DNA of 26,668 bases from JBPOJN01 sp052033505 (lineage in GTDB: Bacteria; UBA10199; JACPAL01; GCA-016699445): assembly GCA_052033505.1 (NCBI GenBank), contig JBPOJN010000092.1, forward strand, positions 1 through 26,668, read 5' to 3'. Shown here in pieces: positions 1 through 8,006 of this stretch. Position 1 is the first letter of the stretch, and the number at the start of each line of letters is the position of its first letter. The notes under the pieces were generated by a model. It made no database searches and was not told where the DNA came from. It worked only from the letters and a program-made list of their open reading frames with translations. A program made the translations under genes and the position numbers.

Positions 1-785
1 CCGTGAACTTGGTCGACCGCCGTGATCGTCAAGTCCTGATCGAAGCGCGCATCGTGGACGCGAGCCGTAATTTCTCACGCGACATAGGCATCCGTTGGGG
101 CATGTCGGGACAAAAAGAAAACGTGCAGTTCGGCGGCGTGGCTCCGGTTGGTGGCAGCGGCGATACGACGAATCCTCTGAACGTAAATCTAGGCGCCGCC
201 AATCCGACCAGCGGCATTGGTCTCATCATCGGCAGCATCGCGGGCGCCTTGAATTTACAGACTCAGCTCACGATGGCGGAAGAGAAGGGCGACATCGAGA
301 TCCTCGCGAAACCTTCGGTCACGACCTTGAACAACATGCCGGCCAAGATCCGCAGCGGCACGAAAATCTACGTCAAATCGACTTCCTCGATCAACGTCGG
401 CACTAGCGGCGCCGCAGCGTCGGCTGGCACGCAGGCCCTTCAAGAAATCGAAACAGGCATCACCTTAACCGTCCAGCCGCAGATTTCCGACGACGATTTC
501 ATCAAGATGAAGATCGACGCGGTCGAGAGCGAGGCTGACTTTTCGCGCACCGTCGATGGTATCCCGGCCGTCATTGACAACTACGCCACGACGACCGTCA
601 TCCTTCGCGACGGCGAGACCACCGTCATCGGCGGGCTTTCGAAACAAAGAAAGTCCAAGATCAAGCGCGGCGTTCCCGGCCTGTACCAGGTTCCGGTCTT
701 GGGACACCTCTTCCAGTCCAAATCCAAGCAGCAGAGCGACAGTGAACTCCTGATCTTCATCACGCCGAGGCTGGTGAAATCTTGA
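1..785 (+). CDS. pilQ: Type IV pilus secretin (PilQ-like), C-terminal part
   Basis: This is the C-terminal secretin domain of an outer-membrane secretin; the 5' end lies outside the window and the frame is open from base 3. Seen: the entry motif VLIEARIVDAS near the left end, the central stretch EILAKPSVTTLNN followed by IRSGTKIYV, and the terminal VPGLYQVPVLGHLFQS and ELLIFITPRLV, which are classic secretin signatures. Secretins form the multimeric outer-membrane gate for type IV pili or type II/III secretion. The order and wording of these motifs are closest to PilQ (for example the Lys/Gly 'SGTKI' step), but without the N-terminal AMIN/N0 domains GspD or Tad-type RcpA cannot be formally excluded. 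A small lipoprotein gene follows 37 bases downstream. Family call is firm, subtype is inference. Confidence 0.88.
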   Translation, partial: VNLVDRRDRQVLIEARIVDASRNFSRDIGIRWGMSGQKENVQFGGVAPVGGSGDTTNPLNVNLGAANPTSGIGLIIGSIAGALNLQTQLTMAEEKGDIEILAKPSVTTLNNMPAKIRSGTKIYVKSTSSINVGTSGAAASAGTQALQEIETGITLTVQPQISDDDFIKMKIDAVESEADFSRTVDGIPAVIDNYATTTVILRDGETTVIGGLSKQRKSKIKRGVPGLYQVPVLGHLFQSKSKQQSDSELLIFITPRLVKS

Positions 786-822
786 GGAGCGAAAAGGCCC
801 GATTCATGATAGGATGGGAATC

Positions 823-1275
823 ATGATGCATTCTAAGAGACGCCTGACAGTGATGGTTCTATTAGGTTTGGCTTTAGGTGCCGCAGGTTGCGAAGCCACG
901 GCGACGCGGGAGCCGGGCGTTTTCGTCCCCAATCTGGAAGGCAGCTACACGCTCACGAACACGAACGTGGATTTTTGCGCGGCGCAATTCGACGGAACCG
1001 CCGTCGTCAATCAAGACGAGAAAAATTTCGTGCTCCACGCCGATACGTCGGGATTCAGCGACCTTTTCGGGACCGTGGACGAATTCGGCGTGATTACGGC
1101 CACCGGCGCCACCTCCGGAGCCGAGACGTTGACCTGCAGCGGCCAATACGCAGGGGATTTCTTAAGCGGTATCTGCGAGACCCAGATTGAGACGTGCACG
1201 ATCGACGCGGACACGGGCGATCAAGTGTGCACGACCACCGACGTAGCTTGCGCGTTTGCCTACGAAAAGATCTAG
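823..1275 (+). CDS. Small cysteine-rich lipoprotein, unknown function
   Basis: About 150 residues. The N-terminus is a basic n-region (HSKRR), a hydrophobic run (LTVMVLLGLALGAAG) and a Cys at about residue 23, so a lipoprotein signal peptide (lipobox AAGC, with Ala rather than Leu at -3). The mature part has six further cysteines, mostly in the last third (GICETQIETCTI...VCTTTDVAC), suggesting disulphides in the periplasm. Start chosen at 823 because AGGA at 811-814 sits 8 bases before it; an in-frame ATG at 814 has no ribosome site and 826 is also possible. Its last four bases overlap the end of the convergent FHA gene. No family recognised; being just downstream of the secretin it could be a pilotin-like or envelope protein, but that is only a guess from position. 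Confidence 0.7.
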   Translation: MMHSKRRLTVMVLLGLALGAAGCEATATREPGVFVPNLEGSYTLTNTNVDFCAAQFDGTAVVNQDEKNFVLHADTSGFSDLFGTVDEFGVITATGATSGAETLTCSGQYAGDFLSGICETQIETCTIDADTGDQVCTTTDVACAFAYEKI

Positions 1276-2441
1276 AATACCTTAATGATGCCCCAGAGGG
1301 CTCCGATCAGCACGATGGCACCGATCACTCCCGCCACGATTTCGTTCGTCGAAAGATGACTCAAAGGCTTCGGTAAAAACTTCGCCCAAGGCGACGCGGC
1401 TCCCATCTCCATGTCTTCTTCGGGAAAAGACTCCGGGGGAACGTCGGAGGGCGGTTCGGACGCTTCCATGACGGCTGCTTGTTCGGGAAGGTCGGTGGGA
1501 GAGGGAGGGTTGTCGAGATCCGGGGCGCTGGCCGGCGATGCGGATTTAGCGCCTTTTCTCCGTGAAGCGCGCGAGCCCGAGGGAGAGACTTCGAATCCAG
1601 GAGAAGATTCCTGCGACGGTTCGTTTGCCGTCGAGATATCGACGGGCATTTCCGGCTTCGCCGTTTCGACCGGCGGCTCGAAGTCGAAAGACAGCTCTTG
1701 GGGATTTTTGAAGCTCAAAGTCAGAGTCCCCAGGTGAATGATGTCGCCGTCCTGGAGTTTTTTCTCGGTGATCTTCTCGCGGTTCACGAACGTCCCGTTC
1801 TTGCTGTCCAGGTCATGGACCAGAACGGTGTCGTAGCGTTTCTCGAAACGCGCGTGTTTGCGCGAGATCACGCCCGAGTCGATCATGAATTCGCAGGCGG
1901 CGTCGCGGCCGACGGTCACGTCCTGGTTCTTGCTTTCGAAGATGAAGCGCTTTCCCGTTTCCGCTCCGTCGAGCACTTCCAGTGAGGGCGCGCTTTCCTT
2001 GTCCATCGCGCGCAGGAGTTTTTTGACCATTTTTACTTCGAGGAGATCGCTGTCGGTGACTTCGGGAAAATTCCGAGCCGCGTCTTGAGATGAAAGATCC
2101 GAATTTTGGGACGCCGGCGGATGGAAGGAAATGTCGAAATCCTCGATCTGGATCAGGTCCCCGGAACGCAGCAGGGATTTTTCGCCGGGCGCGAGAGGGC
2201 GTTCATTGAGCAGTGTCCCGTTGTTGCTGCGTAGGTCACGTACGAAGTATTGGGAGCCTTCGGTCAAGATCTCCGCGTGTTTGCGCGATACGGTACGGTT
2301 GTCGAGTACGACATAATTTGAGACGTCGCGCCCAATCAAAACTTGGGGTTGGTCGAGATAGTAAACCTGCGACTCTCCGGTCTTGCGTCGCTTTACGGTG
2401 AGTCGCGGCCGGGTGGATTGTAGGGAGACGGGCTCGATCAT
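1272..2441 (-). CDS. Double FHA-domain protein with C-terminal membrane anchor
   Basis: 389 residues. Two FHA (phosphothreonine-binding) domains are visible: FHA1 about 30-107 with GRD (38), SRKHAE (52-57) and NNGT (73-76); FHA2 about 152-246 with GRD (178-180), SRKHAR (193-198) and KNGT (214-217). Both keep the Ser-Arg-x-x-His and Asn-Gly residues that contact phosphothreonine in the family. Residues 250-350 are Pro/Ser/Glu rich and probably disordered. Residues 367-388 form a single hydrophobic helix at the very end, so this looks like a tail-anchored inner-membrane protein with FHA domains in the cytoplasm. It starts 7 bases after the TPR gene stop, so the two are probably one transcript. 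Likely role: docking of phosphorylated partners; a Ser/Thr kinase is encoded at 21743-23515, but a direct link is not shown. Confidence 0.88.
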   Translation of the reverse strand: MIEPVSLQSTRPRLTVKRRKTGESQVYYLDQPQVLIGRDVSNYVVLDNRTVSRKHAEILTEGSQYFVRDLRSNNGTLLNERPLAPGEKSLLRSGDLIQIEDFDISFHPPASQNSDLSSQDAARNFPEVTDSDLLEVKMVKKLLRAMDKESAPSLEVLDGAETGKRFIFESKNQDVTVGRDAACEFMIDSGVISRKHARFEKRYDTVLVHDLDSKNGTFVNREKITEKKLQDGDIIHLGTLTLSFKNPQELSFDFEPPVETAKPEMPVDISTANEPSQESSPGFEVSPSGSRASRRKGAKSASPASAPDLDNPPSPTDLPEQAAVMEASEPPSDVPPESFPEEDMEMGAASPWAKFLPKPLSHLSTNEIVAGVIGAIVLIGALWGIIKVF

Positions 2442-2448
2442 AGGATGG

Positions 2449-3642
2449 TCACAGGGAATTGCACCCGCCCAATTTCTGCGTCTCGGTCTTCGCCCAAGCC
2501 GATTCCTCGGGGAAGCGGTCGCCCGCGACGCTTAGGAAACGGCAGAGGTTTGTGCGCGCCGGAGCGGCTTGACGGAAGAAGTTTTGGTGGAATCCGACCT
2601 CGAACAAGGCTTGCGGGCTGTCGGGAGCCACGCGCAAGGCCTGCGAAAAAGCCGTGAGCGCGTCTTTCGGGTCGTTTAATTTTTTAAACGCCATGCCGAG
2701 ATTGAAATAAGCCGCGAAAAAAGACGGGTCGGCTTGAGTCGCTCTGACGTAAGCCTGCACCGCGCCCGCATGATCGCCTTTCAGGCCGCGCGCGAACCCA
2801 ATGTCGAAATGGGCCATGGCGCTTTTTGGGTTCTCTTCTGCCGCGCGCGTGAAGAGGGCTAGGGCTTCGTCGTATCTTTTCTGCTCCATTTTATCTTCGC
2901 CCATCTTCAACAGGACGTCGGTGGACTTCGGTTCGGCGATCTTGGCATGGGCCGCGGCGTCGGCGGCTTTTTCCTTGTCGCCCGCTTCGGAATAAAGTTC
3001 GGCCAAGTGGCGCCAGGGTTCGGGATCTTTCGGGTTCGTTTCGATCGCGAGGCGGTAGCGCAAGATGGCTTTTTCGTTTTGTCCGAGCTTCCGGTACGTG
3101 TCGGCTAAGTCCAAATGGGCGCGGTAGAGACGCGTATTGATGGTCGTGGCTTTTTGGAAGGCCTCGACCGCGAGTCCCAAATCTTTTGGAGAATCCTTCG
3201 AAGACTTGGCCTGTTCGATATAAACGAGGCCTAAGTTGTAATAGGCATCGGCGTATTTCAGGTCTTTTTTGACGGCTTTTTTCAGGTATTCGGCGGCTTT
3301 TTTGAAATCCCCTTGGGCATAGTACACCGTGCCCATGTGGTTGTACGGCGATGCCCAGTCTTTATTGGTCTGGATCGCTTTTTCCAGTGCGCCGCGGGCC
3401 AATTCGAATTGGCCTTTGAGCTTGTAGATCAATCCTAGATTGCTCCATCCTTCGGCGTAGAGCGGATCAATTTCCACGGCGGTTTTGAATTCCACCTCGG
3501 CCTTGTCCAAATCGTTTTGCGTGAGGAGTCCGACGCCTTGGTTGTTGTGAACGATGGCCAAGTCCAGCGGGACGTGTTTTTGTGCAGAGCGCACCGGCGG
3601 AGAAAAGGCTAAGAGGCAAAGCAACAAGACCAGTGTCTTCAT
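2449..3642 (-). CDS. Exported TPR-repeat protein
   Basis: About 397 residues from the start chosen at 3642, where MKTLVLLLCLLAFSPPVRSA is a good Sec signal peptide. In-frame ATGs at 3666 and 3690 would add 8 or 16 residues before it, and none of the three has a clear ribosome site. The mature protein is almost entirely tetratricopeptide repeats: NNQGVGLLTQNDLDKAEVEFKTAVEIDP opens a run of roughly nine to ten 34-residue units with the usual Gly/Tyr/Ala/Pro spacing (for example AYYNLGLVY and AYFNLGMAF). TPR arrays are protein-docking scaffolds; similar periplasmic TPR proteins such as PilF/PilW (Tgl) assist secretin assembly, which would fit the neighbouring secretin, but this protein has a non-lipidated signal and is longer than PilF. 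Co-transcribed with the double-FHA gene. Confidence 0.85.
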   Translation of the reverse strand: MKTLVLLLCLLAFSPPVRSAQKHVPLDLAIVHNNQGVGLLTQNDLDKAEVEFKTAVEIDPLYAEGWSNLGLIYKLKGQFELARGALEKAIQTNKDWASPYNHMGTVYYAQGDFKKAAEYLKKAVKKDLKYADAYYNLGLVYIEQAKSSKDSPKDLGLAVEAFQKATTINTRLYRAHLDLADTYRKLGQNEKAILRYRLAIETNPKDPEPWRHLAELYSEAGDKEKAADAAAHAKIAEPKSTDVLLKMGEDKMEQKRYDEALALFTRAAEENPKSAMAHFDIGFARGLKGDHAGAVQAYVRATQADPSFFAAYFNLGMAFKKLNDPKDALTAFSQALRVAPDSPQALFEVGFHQNFFRQAAPARTNLCRFLSVAGDRFPEESAWAKTETQKLGGCNSL

Positions 3643-3698
3643 CCGAAAAGGATTGTCGTTCGTCATAACGTGTTCAAAAATGTATAACATCCGTTTTC

Positions 3699-3712
3699 AG
3701 ATTAATAAATCT
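3699..3712. promoter_or_regulatory. Inverted repeat in the TPR / FHA-PEGA divergent promoter region
   Basis: AGATTAATAAATCT: perfect 5-bp arms (AGATT/AATCT) around AATA in the AT-rich gap between the divergent TPR and FHA-PEGA genes. A TATGAT hexamer at 3732-3737, 36 bases before the plus-strand start, is a possible -10 box for the FHA-PEGA gene, although no convincing -35 box lies 16-18 bases upstream of it. The repeat could be an operator for both units; this rests only on position and symmetry. Confidence 0.3.
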
Positions 3713-3772
3713 TTTACAGTTTTTTCCCTCTTATGATAGCGTCACACGCCACAGTCAGGCCTGTGAGTCCCT

Positions 3773-5893
3773 ATGGCTACTCCCCCAGATTCTAAAGACT
3801 TTAAAGATTCTAACGACCGGGACAAAACGGAAATCCGCGATTTGACGCAAGACGTCGACGCCTACCCGTGCTTGGAGGTCGTCAACGGTCCCCAAGGCCG
3901 CGGACGCTACGTGCTTTCGAAGGGCAAGAACCTCTTGGGCCGTTCTCCGGAATGTGAAATCTCCCTCGATGATTCCAGCGTCTCGCGCCGTCACGCCATT
4001 TTTGAGTCCACGTCCAGTGGAGAGGAAGGTGGAGTTTCGGTGGCCGACTTAGGCAGCCGCAACGGCATTAAGGTCAATGGTCGCAAGATCTCGCAACCCA
4101 CGCTTTTAAAGCACAAAGACACGGTCAAGACCGGCGTCTATGAGTTTCGCTTTTTGACGCGTCCCGAGTCGGCCGCGGAGCCGGTTGCGGAAGTTTCCGA
4201 AATCGCAGAATCGGAACCTTCTCCCGCTCCGTCTCCCCTGGCCGCTTCTGCGTCCGTGGATATTGCGCCGTCGCGATCGGACGTTTTGCCTGTGTCTTTT
4301 TCCGGTGGCTCCGATTCCGGGACTCCCGGATCTTCGGGATTTAAGAAGCTCGTGATTTTGGCCGTCGTCGTGGGTCTTGTGGCCGCGGCCGCTTTTTTAG
4401 GGTGGCGTTACGTGCGCCCGATGATCGCCGTCTGGTGGTCTCCGGATTCTCCCACGGAGCCGATCAAAAAAGGCGAGCCCAAACCGGGCAAGCCGGGGCA
4501 GATCGGCGGTGTCTTGCCCGCAGAAACTTTGCCCATGGCGCCGAAGACCGCCGCGACCTCGCCGTACTTTCTCGACATCTCCGCGAGCCCGTTGCCCGCG
4601 CGCGTATTTTTCGCGGACGCCAGCATCGGCATCACGCCGCTTAAGACTTCCGTAAATCTCGAGGCGGGAAAATCCTATGAAGCGCGGGCCTTGTTCCAAT
4701 TGCCCGAAATCGGTGAAGTGGTGGAGGAGAAGGCGCAGTTCAGCCCCGCCGCCGGTGAGTCGGTGATTCCAGTGAATTTCTCCGGCCGCATCGGTGTCTT
4801 TAAGATTTCCGGACTGCCTCGAGACGCCCAACTTTATCTCGAAGGCTATTTCGAAAAAGACCCCTACCGCGCCAAGCCCATCAAGTTCGCCGAAATCGTC
4901 TTCGGCAAGCCTATTTATGTGCCTTTCGGACGTTACGTCTTGGAGCTGCGGCGCAGCCGGAGATTGGGCGATTCGCAGACGTTTTTGGACGAAGTGGTTT
5001 ATCGCCGCGAGTTCAAGGTCGAGGAGTCCCAGACTTCCTACACGGTCGACGTTGCCGACGACGCTTTGAAGAGTTTTCCGGTCGAGCTGACGTCCGTTCC
5101 TCCGTTGGCCAAAGTGTTCATCGACGAAAAAGAAGTGGGCACGACGCCGTACCAAGGCGTCTTTCCGGTCGGCGAACATCTGCTGACGCTCAAGCGCGAA
5201 GGCTATTTCGACTTTGTTCAAATCATCAAGATGAACATCAACACGCCCTATGTCGCCGAGATCCCACTGAAGACGTCCGCGGCCGGTGAGTTCATCAATA
5301 AAGCCGATGCCTTGATGAAAGAGGGGCGTTATTCGGAGGCCCTGCCGATCTTAATAGATGCTTTTACGAAGGTGCCTTCGGAGAAGGAGACGGCGCAGAT
5401 TTCCTACTTGATCGGCGCGTGCTATCTTCAGCAAAAATCCTACAAAGACGCGCAGGATTATTTCCTCAAGGCCATGGTCCATGCGGATTATCAGTACGCG
5501 GGACGTTTAGGGGTGGCGACGGTGACCTATGAGCAGGGCGATCCTTTGCGCGCTTTGCAGCTCTTAGTCGAGGTATTGATTAACGCTCAAAATCCCACGC
5601 AGGATGCGGCATTGGAGCCTCAAATCGCCAAGGTTCGGGCGGACGCGGGAAGTCTGTTTCAGAAAATCTCCCCTCTTAAGTCGGTCATCTACGTCGCTTC
5701 CGAGCCCGCGGGTGCGCGCGTGTTCGTGAACTCCACCGAGATCGAGCAGAGAACACCCATGATCTTGCACGACATGGGCGTGGGGTCCTACAAGATCCAG
5801 TTCCGCAAAGAAGGCTATGCGGATGAGGAAGTGAAGCTCAATTTAGGCGTCAGCGAATTCCGTCCCGTCATCGCGAAAATGCGTCCCCAGTAA
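3773..5893 (+). CDS. FHA-TM-PEGA-TPR-PEGA envelope signalling protein
   Basis: 706 residues. FHA domain about 33-128 with GRS (56-58), SRRHA (71-75) and SRNG (95-98). A Pro/Ser/Ala linker follows, then one transmembrane helix at about 192-211 (KKLVILAVVVGLVAAAAFLGW), putting the FHA domain in the cytoplasm and the rest in the periplasm. After that come a PEGA-like segment at 265-310 (SASPLPARVFFADASIGITP), a clear PEGA domain at 436-500 (SVPPLAKVFIDEKEVGTTP, then LKREGYFD), TPR-like helices at 505-605, and a third PEGA at 636-703 (SEPAGARVFVNSTEI, FRKEGY). PEGA domains are short beta-sandwich modules common on surface and periplasmic proteins. The design suggests transmembrane coupling of cytoplasmic phosphothreonine signals to an envelope or cell-wall partner. 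No canonical ribosome site precedes the ATG; the start is supported by the length of the N-terminal extension only. Confidence 0.9.
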   Translation: MATPPDSKDFKDSNDRDKTEIRDLTQDVDAYPCLEVVNGPQGRGRYVLSKGKNLLGRSPECEISLDDSSVSRRHAIFESTSSGEEGGVSVADLGSRNGIKVNGRKISQPTLLKHKDTVKTGVYEFRFLTRPESAAEPVAEVSEIAESEPSPAPSPLAASASVDIAPSRSDVLPVSFSGGSDSGTPGSSGFKKLVILAVVVGLVAAAAFLGWRYVRPMIAVWWSPDSPTEPIKKGEPKPGKPGQIGGVLPAETLPMAPKTAATSPYFLDISASPLPARVFFADASIGITPLKTSVNLEAGKSYEARALFQLPEIGEVVEEKAQFSPAAGESVIPVNFSGRIGVFKISGLPRDAQLYLEGYFEKDPYRAKPIKFAEIVFGKPIYVPFGRYVLELRRSRRLGDSQTFLDEVVYRREFKVEESQTSYTVDVADDALKSFPVELTSVPPLAKVFIDEKEVGTTPYQGVFPVGEHLLTLKREGYFDFVQIIKMNINTPYVAEIPLKTSAAGEFINKADALMKEGRYSEALPILIDAFTKVPSEKETAQISYLIGACYLQQKSYKDAQDYFLKAMVHADYQYAGRLGVATVTYEQGDPLRALQLLVEVLINAQNPTQDAALEPQIAKVRADAGSLFQKISPLKSVIYVASEPAGARVFVNSTEIEQRTPMILHDMGVGSYKIQFRKEGYADEEVKLNLGVSEFRPVIAKMRPQ

Positions 5894-5944
5894 CTCGTCG
5901 CACCGTTTCAGCCGACAATCCTGTGAATACTCTCTAAGATAGGC

Positions 5945-5950
5945 TATATT
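5945..5950 (+). promoter_or_regulatory. Possible -10 box for a near-leaderless transcript
   Basis: TATATT lies 11 bases before the ATG at 5962, with no Shine-Dalgarno sequence in between. If used, transcription would start a few bases before the start codon, giving an almost leaderless message. No good -35 hexamer is visible (best upstream is CTGTGA), so this is weak. The gene may instead be read through from the FHA-PEGA gene 68 bases upstream. Confidence 0.25.
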
Positions 5951-5961
5951 TCCCTTAATTT

Positions 5962-7263
5962 ATGTCGAACGACGGTTCCATCCCTACGAATCCATCGCCT
6001 TCGAAACCGGCTCCTGAGCCCGTTTCCGACGAGTCCGCGCGTTCTGTAAAGCCGGACTTTGTGCGTCACGAATCCCGGCGCGAAGCAATTCCCGAGCGCC
6101 TCTTAAACCGCTATTCCCACACCGATCCGAACCCCGTCCTAAAACGCATGGCGCGTCTGGCCGTGCCGTTGATGAAATCCTTCGAGATCGGAGCGATGAG
6201 GGAGGGGCGGGATCCGCGTTTTCTCGACGGTTTGAAGGATCGTATCATCCGCGACGGCCGCATGATCGAAGTCCCAATGCGTCCCCCGAAAGGAGGCGTG
6301 GCAGCCTCCGAAGGCACTCAGGCCACGACGGATTTGAAAAATATTTTACAGGCCGCCGTCGGAGGGGTCGTGGGCGAAGAGATCTCTCTCTTCGAAAAAA
6401 TCTTCCTCGCCCATTTCGAAGGCGGCGCGCCGGTGGAGGCTTCTTTGGAAGCGGGGCAGTCCGCGAAATTCCTGCCGAAGACGCAAAAAGGCTGGATGGA
6501 GTTTTTCCAAAAATTCATGGCGTTCACGCTCTTGAAGACCGGTGACGTGCGCGAGATCCGTAGCTTGATCATTCGCGGACTGATGACGCCCTCAGGCGAG
6601 CTCACGGCAGAAGGCCGGGCTCTCTTAGAGGGGGCTCCAATGATTTTGATTTCGGACTTGGTCTTCGCCGACGGCACGACCGATAAGTTCGCAAGATTAA
6701 AACTCCAAAGTGCTGAGATGGCCGAGCTATTTTCGAAAATGTCTCCGGGCGACGCCTTAAGCGGCGAGGCGTTGGAAGCTTTGACCGCAGCGCTGGGCGC
6801 GGACGCTTTGGAGTATCTGGGGCTTTCGCATAAAATCGTAGATAAAGACGCCGCTAAAAGTCCCGCGACCGAAGCCTACCAATCGCCGTTCGAAGCGAAA
6901 GACCAGGCGATCCGTGACGGCGTGCGCGAGGTCAAACTCGGCATCGCACTTTCGGCCAAGACCGAACAAATCATCGCGGAGAGACTCGATATTAATTTAC
7001 GTCCCGGCGTGGCGCCGGTGACGCGGAGCGAGCCGGGTGGCGAGATGGGTCTTTCCGGATTACTCTTTCCGAAAAAACGCCGCCGCGGATGGTTTGGGGA
7101 CGACGGCTTATCCTCGGACGCCCACGTGCCGTGGTACGCGCAATTCTTCAAAGCGAAACAATTCCCAGACAAACCACGCTGGTGGGTTCCCTTCCTTTAT
7201 TTCGGCATCGGTTCGGCGATCGCTTTGGCGGTGTTTAGTTTGGTGCGGAGTCTGACTTCTTAA
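5962..7263 (+). CDS. Tail-anchored protein of unknown family
   Basis: 433 residues; no family recognised. Seen: a Pro/Ser-rich N-terminus, a mainly helical middle with conserved-looking blocks such as FLDGLKDRIIRDGR and KGWMEFFQKFMAFTLL, a basic patch (PKKRRRGWFGDD), then a single hydrophobic helix in the last 27 residues (about 407-430) ending SLVRSLTS. There is no signal peptide, so it should be cytoplasmic with a C-terminal membrane anchor, the same topology as the double-FHA protein across the divergent promoter and the Ser/Thr kinase at the right of the window. It follows the FHA-PEGA gene by 68 bases on the same strand, which suggests a shared envelope role. Confidence 0.75.
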   Translation: MSNDGSIPTNPSPSKPAPEPVSDESARSVKPDFVRHESRREAIPERLLNRYSHTDPNPVLKRMARLAVPLMKSFEIGAMREGRDPRFLDGLKDRIIRDGRMIEVPMRPPKGGVAASEGTQATTDLKNILQAAVGGVVGEEISLFEKIFLAHFEGGAPVEASLEAGQSAKFLPKTQKGWMEFFQKFMAFTLLKTGDVREIRSLIIRGLMTPSGELTAEGRALLEGAPMILISDLVFADGTTDKFARLKLQSAEMAELFSKMSPGDALSGEALEALTAALGADALEYLGLSHKIVDKDAAKSPATEAYQSPFEAKDQAIRDGVREVKLGIALSAKTEQIIAERLDINLRPGVAPVTRSEPGGEMGLSGLLFPKKRRRGWFGDDGLSSDAHVPWYAQFFKAKQFPDKPRWWVPFLYFGIGSAIALAVFSLVRSLTS

Positions 7264-7287
7264 ATCTTCATTCGTCTTTCTCTCTCT

Positions 7288-7623
7288 TCATCCAGGAGGC
7301 CAGGCGAGCGGGCGGCCCGCCAATAGGTGTAAATGAAGATGCCAAACCGACTGGCCGGCTTTTTCGCCGTTGTTGATGACCAGCCGGAAGTCTTCGAGGC
7401 CTTCTTTTTTCGCGATCTCGCCGGCGGCCCAATGCAGATGGCCGACGAGTTCTTTGTCGGACGCTTCCATCTTCGCGATCTTTTCGAAATGTTTCCGCGG
7501 TACGATTAAAATATGCGTCGGCGCCGCGGGCTGGATGTCGCGGAACGCGATGCAGAGATCGTCTTCATAGACCGTCTTCGACGGGATTTCTTTCGCGAGG
7601 ATTTTACAAAAGACGCAGGACAT
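7288..7623 (-). CDS. HIT-family nucleotide hydrolase (HinT-like)
   Basis: 111 residues, full length for HinT-type purine nucleoside phosphoramidases. Seen: CVFCKILAKEIPSKTVYEDD at the N-terminus, FRDIQPAAPTHILIVPRKH, and the histidine triad in WHLHLHLLAGRPLAWPPG near the C-terminus, where the middle His is the nucleophile in the family. The two N-terminal Cys are common in bacterial members and can bind zinc with downstream His. The start codon overlaps the hisI stop by one base (TAATG), so translation is coupled and the gene is the last of the his operon; HIT genes are frequent companions of hisI/hisE. It is convergent with the preceding plus-strand gene. Confidence 0.93.
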   Translation of the reverse strand: MSCVFCKILAKEIPSKTVYEDDLCIAFRDIQPAAPTHILIVPRKHFEKIAKMEASDKELVGHLHWAAGEIAKKEGLEDFRLVINNGEKAGQSVWHLHLHLLAGRPLAWPPG

Positions 7624-8003
7624 TATTTTTTGTAAGTCGCCTTCGGGTCGAAGACGCGTTCGCCGATGACTTTGGAGCTGTCGCCATCGATTTTGCGGAA
7701 GAAACAGGTGCGGAAGCCTTCGTGGCAGGCGGCGACTTTTTGGTCGACTTTGATCAAGAGCGCATCGCCGTCGCAGTCGTAGTGGATCGATTTTACTTCC
7801 TGCGTGTGGCCCGACTCTTCACCTTTGATCCACAACTTTTTGCGCGAGCGTGACCAAAAGGCCACGTAGGGACCTTGCAGCGTTTTTTCGACGGCTTCTC
7901 GGTTCATGAAGGCGAACATCAGGACTTCGTTCGTCTTCTCGTCTTGGATGATTGCGGAGATGAGTCCGTTTTCGTCGAATTTCAATTCATTGAGGATGGA
8001 CAT
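7623..8003 (-). CDS. hisI: Phosphoribosyl-AMP cyclohydrolase
   Basis: 126 residues, the stand-alone HisI form without a HisE pyrophosphatase domain. HisI opens the purine ring of phosphoribosyl-AMP in histidine biosynthesis. Seen: VLMFAFMNREAVEKTL, FWSRSRKKLWIKGEESGH, and the metal-binding block HYDCDGDALLIKV followed by ACHEGFRTCFFR, which carries the Asp and Cys zinc/magnesium ligands known in this family. It begins 3 bases after the cyclophilin stop and overlaps the HIT start by one base. HisE must be encoded elsewhere. Confidence 0.95.
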   Translation of the reverse strand: MSILNELKFDENGLISAIIQDEKTNEVLMFAFMNREAVEKTLQGPYVAFWSRSRKKLWIKGEESGHTQEVKSIHYDCDGDALLIKVDQKVAACHEGFRTCFFRKIDGDSSKVIGERVFDPKATYKK

Positions 8004-8006
8004 AAA

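Noticed and set aside
4397..5221. 274-residue open frame on the minus strand inside the FHA-PEGA gene
   Set aside because: It is antisense to a gene with clear FHA and PEGA motifs; its Arg/Gly/His/Asp-rich translation is typical of a shadow frame in GC-rich DNA.
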